From contig JBBRHV010000024.1 of NCBI GenBank assembly GCA_038222225.1, positions 1 through 26,091 of the forward strand: 26,091 nt of DNA, given 5' to 3'. Source of the DNA: JAKLFA01 sp038222225 (GTDB taxonomy: Bacteria > Omnitrophota > Gorgyraeia > Zapsychrales > JANLHA01). The translations under genes and the position numbers were made by a program. Below are positions 6,478 to 14,530 of the stretch, piece after piece. Numbering within the stretch: position 1 is the first letter of the stretch; each line of letters opens with the position of its first letter. Below the pieces are notes generated by a model, which ran no database searches, was not told where the DNA came from, and saw nothing but the letters and a program-made list of their open reading frames with translations.

Positions 6478-6813
6478 ATGCCTAACACAGGATGGTATGA
6501 GGCGACTGACAAAGAAATAATCCCGAAATTCCATGAATTCTATTTTGCCCCTGTTGCTGTTTTTGGTTGGCCAATGGTAGATTTGGCCATTTCGATTTTA
6601 CTGACGGTATTCCTTTGGAGGTTGATGACAAAAGGCTATCGGCAATGGAAAGCTAGAGGACGGCCTGATAAGTACGAAATAACCCCCGTTGTCAGTTTCC
6701 GCCACCCCCGCTTGGAGTTTTGCAATGCAAAACTGTGGGGTAGGAAACTGTCGGGGGTATTTTTTTGCCGAATTTATTTTTATGGACTAAAAAAGGGGGA
6801 CAAGATAAAATAA
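6478..6813 (+). CDS. Doubtful small membrane protein or chance frame after fic
   Basis: A 111-residue frame starts eight bases after fic. The first 65 residues have a plausible amphipathic/hydrophobic segment (VDLAISILLTVFLWRL) followed by basic residues, as in a one-pass membrane protein. However, the frame runs straight through a long terminator hairpin (6683-6766), there is no good ribosome site, and the last third is encoded by the hairpin itself. If it is a gene, its real end has been replaced. I cannot assign a function. Confidence 0.22.
   Translation: MPNTGWYEATDKEIIPKFHEFYFAPVAVFGWPMVDLAISILLTVFLWRLMTKGYRQWKARGRPDKYEITPVVSFRHPRLEFCNAKLWGRKLSGVFFCRIYFYGLKKGDKIK
6683..6766 (+). terminator. 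Long interrupted hairpin terminator downstream of fic
   Basis: Nested complementary blocks are CCCCCG (6683-6688) with CGGGGG (6752-6757), CAGTTTCC with GGAAACTG, ACCCC with GGGGT, and AGTTTTGC with GCAAAACT around an AAT loop at 6724-6726. Seven T follow. The hairpin is far longer than a normal terminator and resembles a small palindromic repeat element. Confidence 0.75.
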
Positions 6814-6921
6814 TCGCCGCAAAGAGGAGTACTTCAAAAATAGCCATTCTTTCGCGGTTGAGAAGGGATGAGAGAATAAAAGTTTCTTTTGATGATATTT
6901 TTAATAATGAAAGGGAATATG

Positions 6922-7347
6922 ATGAAAATCATTCAAGAATTTCAAGAGTTCGCCATGAAGGGCAATGTTGTTGATATGGCAGTTGGTATTATTATCGGTG
7001 GTGCTTTCGGAAAGATTGTTTCTTCAGTCGTCAACGATATTATCATGCCGCCCATCGGGTTAATGATGGGAGGGGTGAATTTTAGGGATTTGAAGATCAT
7101 TATGAAGGCAGCTCAGGTTGATGCGGTAACCGCCAAGGTCACGGAAGCCGTGGCGATCAATTATGGCCAGTTCCTTCAAACAACACTCGATTTTATTATC
7201 GTCGCGATCGCAATTTTTATGATGATCAAAGCCATGAATGCCTTTAAAAAGAAGGAAGAAAAAAAACCGACTGTAGCGCCTCCAGCGCCATCAAAGGAAG
7301 AGCTGCTTTTGACGGACATCCGGGATCTTTTAAAAGCTAAACGATAA
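6922..7347 (+). CDS. mscL: Large-conductance mechanosensitive channel MscL
   Basis: This 141-residue protein opens with the MscL N-terminus KIIQEFQEFAMKGNVVDMAV and a first membrane helix rich in Gly/Ala (GIIIGGAFGKIVSSVVNDII, then MPP). It has a periplasmic loop (about 48-75), a second membrane helix (FLQTTLDFIIVAIAIFMMIKAM) and a charged cytoplasmic helix (LLTDIRDLLKAKR). MscL forms a pentameric pore in the inner membrane that releases solutes on osmotic downshock. ATG 6922 is preferred to 6919 because AAGGGA lies at 6911-6916, five bases before it. It starts a new transcription unit after the hairpin at 6766. Confidence 0.97.
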   Translation: MKIIQEFQEFAMKGNVVDMAVGIIIGGAFGKIVSSVVNDIIMPPIGLMMGGVNFRDLKIIMKAAQVDAVTAKVTEAVAINYGQFLQTTLDFIIVAIAIFMMIKAMNAFKKKEEKKPTVAPPAPSKEELLLTDIRDLLKAKR

Positions 7348-7378
7348 GACAGTGTTAGGGGCAAACCGTAAAATTCTA

Positions 7379-7417
7379 GGTGGGTGATGGGACGCGGTAT
7401 TGTCTCAATCACCCGCC
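7379..7417. other. Hairpin between mscL and the DUF748 gene
   Basis: GGTGGGTGAT (7379-7388) pairs with ATCACCCGCC (7408-7417), extended inside by GGGAC with GTCTC and one bulged A. There is no T-run, so this is a stable stem without the mark of an intrinsic terminator. It may protect the mscL mRNA end or act in the leader of the next gene. Confidence 0.4.
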
Positions 7418-7476
7418 AAGAATCAGGATGGCGCTTCCGATAACGCAGAAAGGCCTCTTCATTGGGGTAAGCAGAT

Positions 7477-9156
7477 ATGATCAGAAAAATTTTTCGTATT
7501 TTAACAAAGTGCATTGTAGGGATCTTTTTATTTTACCTCATCGTTGGTTTTGTGATACTCCCGCTGGTCTCTTTTTGGGTTATCCCTTGGCAGGGCAGCA
7601 AATTTTTAAAGACGCCGGTCAAGGTCCGCTCTGTTTTTATTAATCCTCTCTTGCTGCAAGTCAAGATTAACGGTTTTGAGATTCTTGATAAACAAAAACA
7701 GCTGATCATGGGTTTTGATCGGTTTTTTGTAGATGTCAGTTTTACGCGGCTTTTCAAAAAGATCTACAGGATAGAATCAGTTGAGCTGGATGGGCTTAAG
7801 GTCAATGTGGCGCTTTTGCCTGACGGTCGTATGAATGTGCTGGATCTTGTTCCTCAGGGTTCGCCGGCAGCGTCGGATTCTCAGAACGCCTTAAAAACAG
7901 AGGATAGCGGCTCTGGTGCAACAACTTCTGTATCTGTGGAGAAAGAAGTGCCGTCTGATTCTAAACCGTTGTCGTTAGTGATGGTTGACAGGATCATCCT
8001 GCGTCAAGGGGCGGTTCGTTTTGAAGATCAAAGTATTCAGCCGAATTTTGTTACAGCTTTAAGCGATATAGAATCCGAGATCACAGGGTTTTCTACGATG
8101 CCGGATTCAGAAACCAAGGTTTCGTTCAAGGCGAAGTTGGATCAAAAAGGCGTCCTATCAGTTGATGTCTTGATTAAGCCTTTGGCGCAGCCATTGGCTT
8201 TGGAGACGAGTTTTAGTCTGAATGAATATGCGATGCAGATATTAACACCGTATGTTGGGAAATATACCGGCCGCACATTGGGGGATGGGAAGCTGGATGT
8301 CAAGATGGATTACCGCATTGCTGACAATAAAATCACGGCAAGCCACAAACTGATGATTCAGCATTTTGAGTTTGGCCAGAAAGTCGAAAGCAGGGACGCT
8401 TTGTCGTTGCCTTTTGGGTTGGCGGTTGCTCTTTTGGAAGACCCGCAGGGGAGGATCAGTATTTCATTGCCGGTGACAGGCGATATGAGTGACCCGAAGT
8501 TTAAATATCTCCATTTGGTCGGGCAGGTTATCAGAAATTTTTTCATGAAGCTTGTCACCAAGCCATTTTCTGTCTTGGCCTCCATGGTGGGGGGATCAGA
8601 TACCGGGACAGATGAATTGGGTTATGTGCGTTTTTTACCCGGAAAGGCTAATTTGCCTGATGAAGAGAAAGAAAAGTTGAGTCTGCTTGTCAAAGGTCTG
8701 AAAGAACGCCCAAAACTTCGTCTTGAAATTAACGGAAGCTTTGATCCTGCTGTGGATTGGAAGGCGATTCAGGCGGACATTTTTACTAAAGATTATGAAG
8801 AACTGCGAAAAGATTCCAGCCGAGAGGAGACGGCGGTCTATCAGCTTTTATATCAGCGCCGTTTTGGGATCCGGACTTTGTGGGATTTGGCCAAGAAATA
8901 CAAAATCGAGGCGGGCAACTATGACGATATCAAACTTATTCAGGAGATCAAACGTCAGTTGATCGAGAGCGCGCCGCCTGACCAGCAGGCGTTGGCTGTT
9001 CTGGCCCAAGCCAGGGCCCAATTGATCCATGATTTTTTTCTGGCTTCCGGGTTCGATGAGAAGCGCTTGAGCGTGGGTGCGGTCCGAACCACACAAAGCA
9101 GCATGGGCTATGTGCCGATGGAATTTACTTTGACGGTTTTTGATAACGAAAAATAG
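7477..9156 (+). CDS. DUF748 / AsmA-like envelope protein
   Basis: The 559 residues have one N-terminal membrane segment (about 12-36: IVGIFLFYLIVGFVILPLVS) and then a periplasmic region of repeated beta structure. Typical DUF748 phrases occur: VRSVFINPLLLQVKINGFEI, VELDGLKVNVALLPDGRMN, RIILRQGAVRFEDQSIQPNF and GKYTGRTLGDGKLDV. A Ser/Thr/Asp-rich insert lies near 130-160. The end (LPGKANLPDEEKEKLSLLVK onward) recalls the region that follows DUF748 in other members. AsmA-like proteins are beta-groove bridges thought to carry or organise lipids between membranes; that role here is inferred from the family. GGGGT precedes the ATG. It stands alone between mscL and the SDR gene. Confidence 0.82.
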   Translation: MIRKIFRILTKCIVGIFLFYLIVGFVILPLVSFWVIPWQGSKFLKTPVKVRSVFINPLLLQVKINGFEILDKQKQLIMGFDRFFVDVSFTRLFKKIYRIESVELDGLKVNVALLPDGRMNVLDLVPQGSPAASDSQNALKTEDSGSGATTSVSVEKEVPSDSKPLSLVMVDRIILRQGAVRFEDQSIQPNFVTALSDIESEITGFSTMPDSETKVSFKAKLDQKGVLSVDVLIKPLAQPLALETSFSLNEYAMQILTPYVGKYTGRTLGDGKLDVKMDYRIADNKITASHKLMIQHFEFGQKVESRDALSLPFGLAVALLEDPQGRISISLPVTGDMSDPKFKYLHLVGQVIRNFFMKLVTKPFSVLASMVGGSDTGTDELGYVRFLPGKANLPDEEKEKLSLLVKGLKERPKLRLEINGSFDPAVDWKAIQADIFTKDYEELRKDSSREETAVYQLLYQRRFGIRTLWDLAKKYKIEAGNYDDIKLIQEIKRQLIESAPPDQQALAVLAQARAQLIHDFFLASGFDEKRLSVGAVRTTQSSMGYVPMEFTLTVFDNEK

Positions 9157-9338
9157 GTGTTTTTTGTTTGAGCCGCGCGATCGCAAAGGAACGCAACTGA
9201 TCTGTGCGAAATAACCATATGGTGTCAGGTCGCGGCAAGTTATTTTGAGCTCATTCAACGGGCGGATATCGCGTTGCTAAAAGCTAAGAAATCAGGAAAG
9301 AATTCCATTTGTAGCCTTGGCTGAGGATAAGGAAGGAG

Positions 9339-9362
9339 AATAAATGGGTCAGCCCATTTATT
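9339..9362. repeat. REP-like perfect palindrome
   Basis: AATAAATGGG (9339-9348) and CCCATTTATT (9353-9362) surround a TCAG tetraloop. The GGGTCAGCCC core resembles palindromes associated with IS200/IS605-type (REP) elements. No transposase is present. The sequence just before it (AAGGAAGGAGAATAAATGGG) is echoed at 16115-16136. Confidence 0.5.
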
Positions 9363-9370
9363 AAGAATGA

Positions 9371-9398
9371 TTGTTTCGCCCGCCAGGAGTGATATAAT
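9371..9398 (+). promoter_or_regulatory. Promoter of the SDR gene
   Basis: TTGTTT (9371-9376), a 16-base spacer and TATAAT (9393-9398) precede the ATG at 9407 by only eight bases, so the transcript should start within a base or two of the ATG. No ribosome site is present. Confidence 0.65.
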
Positions 9399-9406
9399 CA
9401 TCACGT

Positions 9407-10957
9407 ATGACAGAGCAAAAAAGTCCAGTACAATATTCTCCCCAAGACATTGCGGGCTGTATTTCTTTACTTGAGAGCTTCGTTGAGGATAGCGCGCAGT
9501 TGGCGCAATTGTCTGAAGAAGAGCGTATTCTTCTCTTGAAGGCTGCCGGCAAGCTGGCGCAGCCTAATGGTGATGAGATCGTTAAGCGTAAAAGAGATAT
9601 CCGTAAAGCCAAGCGCCAAAGGGTTGTGAAGCAGGAACGTGTGGCCCGCGCAGGGACCGGGATCCGCAAGGCGCGTGAGGCTGCGGTTTTTAGCGCGCCG
9701 AAGCAGTTTTTGACTGATCAGATTCACTCCGAGCGGCCGTACACAGAATTGAAATCTCCGCGGAATTGTTATGTCTGCAAAGCGGAATATAAGCGGCTGC
9801 ATTTTTTTTATGATGCTATGTGTCCGGTGTGCGCTGAATTGAATTATCAGAAAAGGTTTCAGACGGCCGCCTTAGACGGTCAAGTTGCCTTGATCACGGG
9901 ATCGCGGTTAAAGATCGGATATCAGGCAACACTGATGATGTTGCGCGCCGGCGCGAGGGTGATCGCCACCACTAGGTTTCCGGTGGATTCCGCGCTGCGG
10001 TTTTCTAAGGAAGACGATTTTCCGCAGTGGGCAGGGCGGCTGCATATTTACGGACTGGATCTGCGCCATACACCTAGCATTGAGATTTTTTGTACATATA
10101 TTGAACAGAAATATGACCGGTTGGATCTTTTGATCAATAATGCGGCTCAAACTGTCCGGCGTCCGCCGGGGTTTTACGCGCATATGTTGCCCGATGAAAT
10201 GCGGAGGGTTGCGGAGTTGCCGCAATCTGCCCGCGTTTTGTTGGAGCATTTCGAGGAATGCAAAAAGACGCTGGTTTCTTTCGCCAAAGACAGTCTGGCC
10301 ACGGAGTCGTCGCTGCCGGTCAGCTGGAACGGCCGGGTGCCGGGTATTGGGTTGCGCGCCTCTGCTGCTCTTTCGCAGATCCCGTATGCCTATGATCACG
10401 CGCTGGTAAAAGAAGAGGTTTTTCCTGCTGGGAAATTAGATGCGGACCTGCAGCAGGTGGATCTGCGCAGAACCAACAGCTGGCGCCTGAAATTGGGCGA
10501 AATCGCCACGGCGGAGATGCTGGAGCTGCAGCTGGTAAATGCCATTGCACCGTTTGTTTTATGCAATCGGCTGGTTTCTATGATGAAACGGGACAATACC
10601 GGGCAGAAACATATTGTGAATGTGTCGGCCATGGAAGGTAAATTTTTACGTTTTAAAAAGAGCGAGCGCCATCCGCATACGAATATGGCCAAAGCGGCTT
10701 TAAATATGCTGACGCACACGTCAGCCAGCGAGCTGGCAAAACACGGTATTTTTATGAACGCGGTCGATACCGGTTGGGTAACAGACGAAGATCCGGCGGT
10801 GTTAGCCGCCTATAAACAGAAACACCATGATTTTCAGCCGCCGTTGGACATTGTCGATGGAGCTGCCAGGGTGTGTGACCCGTTTTTTGACGGGATGTTG
10901 AAAGGCCGGCATTGGTGCGGGAAATTTCTTAAGGATTATTTTCCGATTGATTGGTAA
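9407..10957 (+). CDS. SDR-family oxidoreductase with N-terminal coiled region and zinc finger; catalytic Tyr missing
   Basis: This 516-residue protein has three parts. Residues 1-100 are helical and very basic (KRKRDIRKAKRQRVVKQER near 60-80). Residues 121-142 hold a Cys4 zinc ribbon (CYVC, then CPVC). From about 157 there is a Rossmann SDR domain with the cofactor loop TGSRLKIG (164-171) and NNAAQT (244-249). The catalytic Ser is seen in NVSAMEG (407) and Lys at 429 in TNMAKAAL. At the position of the usual catalytic Tyr (Y-x-x-x-K) there is Thr 425, so ordinary hydride-transfer chemistry is doubtful. A long insert (about 250-375) separates NNAA from the active site. An SDR of about 250 residues is normal; this is twice that. 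The basic head and zinc finger suggest binding to nucleic acid or protein. It is followed nine bases later by the VF530 gene. Confidence 0.75.
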   Translation: MTEQKSPVQYSPQDIAGCISLLESFVEDSAQLAQLSEEERILLLKAAGKLAQPNGDEIVKRKRDIRKAKRQRVVKQERVARAGTGIRKAREAAVFSAPKQFLTDQIHSERPYTELKSPRNCYVCKAEYKRLHFFYDAMCPVCAELNYQKRFQTAALDGQVALITGSRLKIGYQATLMMLRAGARVIATTRFPVDSALRFSKEDDFPQWAGRLHIYGLDLRHTPSIEIFCTYIEQKYDRLDLLINNAAQTVRRPPGFYAHMLPDEMRRVAELPQSARVLLEHFEECKKTLVSFAKDSLATESSLPVSWNGRVPGIGLRASAALSQIPYAYDHALVKEEVFPAGKLDADLQQVDLRRTNSWRLKLGEIATAEMLELQLVNAIAPFVLCNRLVSMMKRDNTGQKHIVNVSAMEGKFLRFKKSERHPHTNMAKAALNMLTHTSASELAKHGIFMNAVDTGWVTDEDPAVLAAYKQKHHDFQPPLDIVDGAARVCDPFFDGMLKGRHWCGKFLKDYFPIDW

Positions 10958-10966
10958 AAGGACGTA

Positions 10967-11293
10967 ATGGAAAAAATAAAGGATCCGCTTCACGGGGTCA
11001 CACTGGAAATGATGCTAAATTTTTTGGTCAAACATCGCGGTTGGGAGGCCATGGCCGAGCGGGTTGAGGTGCGATGTTTTCAGCATGATCCCAGTATTAA
11101 ATCGAGTTTGCATTTTTTGAGACGGACTCCGTGGGCCAGACAAAAGGTTGAAACTCTGTATTTGAAGACGGTCCGGGAAGAGACACGGAAAAATTTAAAC
11201 AAGAGCCAGGAGGGGGCGTCACTTGACAAGTGTGACGGTCCTGATGCTCAGGAAAAAGGGGTGGATGATGGAGGGAGAAAGTCAAGAGGTTAA
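10967..11293 (+). CDS. VF530 / DUF2132 family protein
   Basis: Residues 6-70 match the VF530 family closely: DPLHGVTLEMMLNFLVKHRG, then W, VEVRCFQHDPSIKSSLHFLR and RTPWARQKVETLYL. The family is small (about 75 residues), helical and thought to bind DNA; its cellular role is not known to me. Here there is an added tail of about 35 charged residues (KNLNKSQEGASLDKCDGPDA onward). AAAAGGA sits five bases before the ATG, and the SDR stop lies nine bases upstream, so the two are probably co-transcribed. The tail overlaps the start of the following gene. Confidence 0.9.
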   Translation: MEKIKDPLHGVTLEMMLNFLVKHRGWEAMAERVEVRCFQHDPSIKSSLHFLRRTPWARQKVETLYLKTVREETRKNLNKSQEGASLDKCDGPDAQEKGVDDGGRKSRG

Positions 11294-11669
11294 GATTATA
11301 GGGGTGGAAAAAGAAGGGATCGCAATGAGCCCGAATAAGAAAGAAATCTGGGTTGTTCCGTTTAAGCTTTCTTTGAGCCCGGATAAATTCTGGCAGAAAA
11401 AATTTTATGAAGTTCAGCAAAAAGATGTGAGTGTGATGAAAAGGCCGGTGGAAGTTGTCGATAATTTAATGAGGATGGAGGTTTCCAGTGCGGATGATTT
11501 GCAGAAGCTGCTGGACATCTTAAGGCTCGAGGTTGCGCAGACCAATGTTCTCTCTGAGGAGGATTATCAGAGGAAGATCAAGATCCACCAGGAGCTGGAG
11601 TCGCTGCAGAAAAAGCAAAGGGATTCCACGCAGCAGTTTAAAGATGATTCGGATAAGTTGACGTTTTAA
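11265..11669 (+). CDS. Small soluble protein of unknown function
   Basis: This 134-residue product overlaps the end of the VF530 gene by 29 bases. The ATG at 11265 or 11268 follows AGGAAAAAGGGG; a TTG at 11223 is possible but lacks a site. The first half looks like beta strands (VKIIGVEKEGIAM, then KEIWVVPFKLSLSP), the second like a charged coiled coil (VLSEEDYQRKIKIHQELESL and onward, rich in Gln, Lys and Glu). There is no signal peptide and no family I know. The overlap suggests translation coupled to VF530. Confidence 0.55.
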   Translation: MMEGESQEVKIIGVEKEGIAMSPNKKEIWVVPFKLSLSPDKFWQKKFYEVQQKDVSVMKRPVEVVDNLMRMEVSSADDLQKLLDILRLEVAQTNVLSEEDYQRKIKIHQELESLQKKQRDSTQQFKDDSDKLTF

Positions 11670-11910
11670 TGTATTGCAAAGCGAGGAAGGATTCTGAAGT
11701 TCTTGGGCGTGAAACCGAATTAAGTAAGATGAGGATTTTGAACGGCTGCGCCTAACGCTTTTTTTGAAGATTGTATGCAAGAGTGTGTTCAAAAGGCTCG
11801 GGATCTTTGATTTATGGCAGCAAGAGGAGAGCATTGCTGGCGTGATTTTATTGATGAGGTTTTTACATTTCAAAAATGTTAAACCGGGAAAGGATGGACA
11901 AAGGGGGAAT

Positions 11911-12801
11911 ATGCTTAAAAACAGATCCGCCAAGGCATACAAAGTAACCTGGGTAGGGTTGGTTATCAATGTTATTTTGACCTCGTTTAAATTAGCCGCG
12001 GGAATATTCGGAAGAAGCGCGGCTATGATTGCCGATGCTTTTCATTCACTGTCTGATTTTGCAACCGACGTCGTGGTTTTGTTTGGATTCAGATTTATCG
12101 ATAAGCCGGTGGACAAATCTCATGATTATGGACATGGTAAGGCAGAAACATTAGCGGCCGTTATAATAGGGGTTGCTTTGTTCGCGGTGGGATTCAGAAT
12201 TTTTTGGATGGGGACCCTTAGCGTTTATCGGGTTTATCGTGGGGAAGTCATCCCTGAGCCAGGTCTGATAGCATTGTATGCCGCTGTGATTTCGATCGTG
12301 GCAAAGGAATGGTTATATCGTTATACAATAAAAATCGGTAAGGCAATCAATAGTCCGGCTGTTATTGCAAATGCCTGGCATCATCGGTCGGATGCTTTTT
12401 CTTCTATCGGTACAATGGTGGGTATAGGCGGCGCGATTGTTCTTGGTGAGAACTGGCATATTCTTGATCCGATAGCAGCCATTATCGTTAGCATTTTTAT
12501 TGTTCGGACTTCCATTGGTATTTCTATAGGAGGATTAAATGAATTGTTGGAAGCGTCATTAAGTGATGAAGTAGAAAATAAAATATTGGATGTTATAAAG
12601 GCTGTCCCAGGAGTGATTCGTTCTCACAATTTAAAGACGCGTCGGATTGGCAATTATATTGCGATGGACGTTCATATTAAAGTAGATAAATCCCTTAATA
12701 TTATGGCTGCGCATGATATTTCGACAGAAGTTGAGAATAAGATAAGAGTAAAATTTGGAGAAGAAACTCATATATCTGTACATGTTGAGCCCGAAAAATA
12801 G
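11911..12801 (+). CDS. Cation diffusion facilitator (Zn/Fe/Mn efflux) transporter
   Basis: The 296 residues hold six membrane segments with the metal-site motifs of CDF transporters. These are ADAFHSLSDFATD in helix 2 (H45, D49), HDYGHGKAE in the first cytoplasmic loop and AWHHRSDAFSS in helix 5 (H-x-x-x-D). A C-terminal cytoplasmic metallochaperone-like domain follows (about 205-296, ending HISVHVEP). It exports a divalent metal, most likely zinc, against protons. The ATG at 11911 is used because AAAGGGGGA precedes it. The frame continues open to 11764, but that 49-residue extension has no ribosome site and is not typical. It converges with the minus-strand glycosyltransferase at 12896. Confidence 0.92.
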   Translation: MLKNRSAKAYKVTWVGLVINVILTSFKLAAGIFGRSAAMIADAFHSLSDFATDVVVLFGFRFIDKPVDKSHDYGHGKAETLAAVIIGVALFAVGFRIFWMGTLSVYRVYRGEVIPEPGLIALYAAVISIVAKEWLYRYTIKIGKAINSPAVIANAWHHRSDAFSSIGTMVGIGGAIVLGENWHILDPIAAIIVSIFIVRTSIGISIGGLNELLEASLSDEVENKILDVIKAVPGVIRSHNLKTRRIGNYIAMDVHIKVDKSLNIMAAHDISTEVENKIRVKFGEETHISVHVEPEK

Positions 12802-12895
12802 AAAAATATGCCATAGAGATGCGGTTGAATCAAACGATCGGATAGTGGTTGGCCACAGAGTTTCTTGCTGAAGGTGGTTCCGATTATAGCCCGTA

Positions 12896-14530
12896 TCAGA
12901 GTTTTCTTTTGTTTGCGACCCAAAATTCCATGCGTTTGCCCAGTAACATTCTTGTTTGGGCATCTAATGCGGGTAGAGCGCTCAAGAATAGCAGAATAAA
13001 GGGCATGAGCAGCCATTGCAAAGCGAATAGAGTTTTCTTCAGCAAAGAATATCGGATTTTTGCTTTGGGAAGCAGCAATAAACTCAAGATGATAGAAATT
13101 ATTAATGAGACGGATGCCAGATTGAAGATAATCCCTGAAATGTAGGGAGCGTTGTAATAAACAACAGAATCTATAAAACCTTTCTTTGTAAGAAAGATGG
13201 GCAGCCAGCTGAGGATTGTTAGAATAAATCCCCAGGTTGCCCAGGACACGTGGCCTTCTAAAAGTTTGAAGCCGTGTCGTATTTTGTTAAGCAAAGAAAT
13301 ATTTTTTGAAATTAGAAAAGCTCGCATGATAATTGGAAAATTTTCCACTCCCCAGGCCCAACGGCGTTTTTGTTTGTAGATGCTTTGAATTGTTCCCCAG
13401 AAGCTATTTGAGACGGTAATATCCATAGAGATTGTTGTATACATGGGGACAACAGAAAAGCGTCCGTCATAATGGAGCACCGATTTCCAGAATATCGCAG
13501 AATCATCCGAAATCATGTTTACCGGCCAATAATCAACATCAACGAGGGCTTTAAAGCTCATGCTGTGACTTGAGAAAGTGACAAGCTGCTCAGGGTTGGT
13601 TGATTCGATCAGTTGAAAAAATGAAGCGCCGGTTTCCATAACTCTTGCAAATCCGGGGACCTCCCAGATATTGTTTTGGTAGACAGGGATGGGCTGAAAA
13701 CTCGCCTGTAGTCTGAAGGGGGTAACCATAAAATAGTAGGTAAGGCAGGCAAAATAATCGGGACTCACGACCGTATCAGCATCAAAACAGGAAACAGTGA
13801 TGTTTTCAAAGGGGATGTTCCGTTTCTTGAAATACTCAGCGGCTTTTTTTGCGGCCCAGGTAGCATTGGCGCCTTTGACCCGCGTTTCGTTCGGAAGATC
13901 AGAAGGGTGAATAATAACCAGGAAATCCATGAAAACATTTTTATATTTTTGTTCAAGAGCGATGAGACCATCTTTTATATTTTCTGGAGCGCGTTCTTCT
14001 AAGGCGAGCACGACAACGATTTGCTGAACTGGGAAGGATTGAATTTTCAAACTTTCGATGCTCGGCTCAAGCACGTTTTTTGATTCTTTGGCGACCGGAA
14101 GGATAACAAGGTGACGGATATCTTTATGTGAGGGCGGCAAGGAACCGCTTTTTTTTAAATGGAGGAGCTCTTTTTTGTGAATCGAATTCGACAGGCGATC
14201 TTTAGAACTGGATTGGGACGAAAGCCCCATTTCTTTAAGGTACGGGTCAAGGTGATCAAGCCCATGAACGCGGGACATCCAGTCGGCTTTTGATTCTATG
14301 CCTAATCGTAAAAACGAAAGAACCAGAAAAATAGTCATGTAAATAAGGCGAAGAAGCCAGTAAAAATCAAAGGCGATAATGGTCATCATTGCCAAGATGG
14401 GCTTAAGGAGGGAAAGGAGGACCAAGAGAAGAAGGATCGTCCAGCTTAAGATCCCCGGGATCATTTCAAAAAGGCGTTGTAATGTTTGTTCCGTATTGTT
14501 CAAATTTTCTTTTGAATAATGAAACTTCAT
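12896..14530 (-). CDS. Membrane glycosyltransferase family 2 (processive synthase-like)
   Basis: The 544 residues contain two N-terminal membrane helices (about 26-78), a GT2 catalytic domain and several C-terminal helices (about 420-525). Catalytic signs are D250-A-D252 (SCFDADTVVS) for UDP-sugar and metal binding, SDDSA (341-345) at the place of the general base, and QKRRW (387-391), the Q-x-x-R-W motif of processive synthases such as cellulose, hyaluronan and PNAG synthases. It probably polymerises and may extrude a polysaccharide. An insert of about 60 residues (85-145) precedes the catalytic domain. It starts four bases inside the end of the PEGA gene (ATGA, 14527-14530), so the two are co-translated. 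Confidence 0.85.
   Translation of the reverse strand: MKFHYSKENLNNTEQTLQRLFEMIPGILSWTILLLLVLLSLLKPILAMMTIIAFDFYWLLRLIYMTIFLVLSFLRLGIESKADWMSRVHGLDHLDPYLKEMGLSSQSSSKDRLSNSIHKKELLHLKKSGSLPPSHKDIRHLVILPVAKESKNVLEPSIESLKIQSFPVQQIVVVLALEERAPENIKDGLIALEQKYKNVFMDFLVIIHPSDLPNETRVKGANATWAAKKAAEYFKKRNIPFENITVSCFDADTVVSPDYFACLTYYFMVTPFRLQASFQPIPVYQNNIWEVPGFARVMETGASFFQLIESTNPEQLVTFSSHSMSFKALVDVDYWPVNMISDDSAIFWKSVLHYDGRFSVVPMYTTISMDITVSNSFWGTIQSIYKQKRRWAWGVENFPIIMRAFLISKNISLLNKIRHGFKLLEGHVSWATWGFILTILSWLPIFLTKKGFIDSVVYYNAPYISGIIFNLASVSLIISIILSLLLLPKAKIRYSLLKKTLFALQWLLMPFILLFLSALPALDAQTRMLLGKRMEFWVANKRKL

Noticed and set aside
6765..6974. 69-residue frame overlapping the terminator and the mscL start
   Set aside because: It overlaps mscL in another frame and begins in a T-run; no support.
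8848..9258. 136-residue minus-strand frame opposite the DUF748 gene
   Set aside because: It is a shadow of a well-supported plus-strand gene, with no start site or recognisable motif.
11764..11910. 49-residue N-terminal extension of the CDF transporter
   Set aside because: It has no ribosome site and the family normally starts near the ATG at 11911, which has a strong site.
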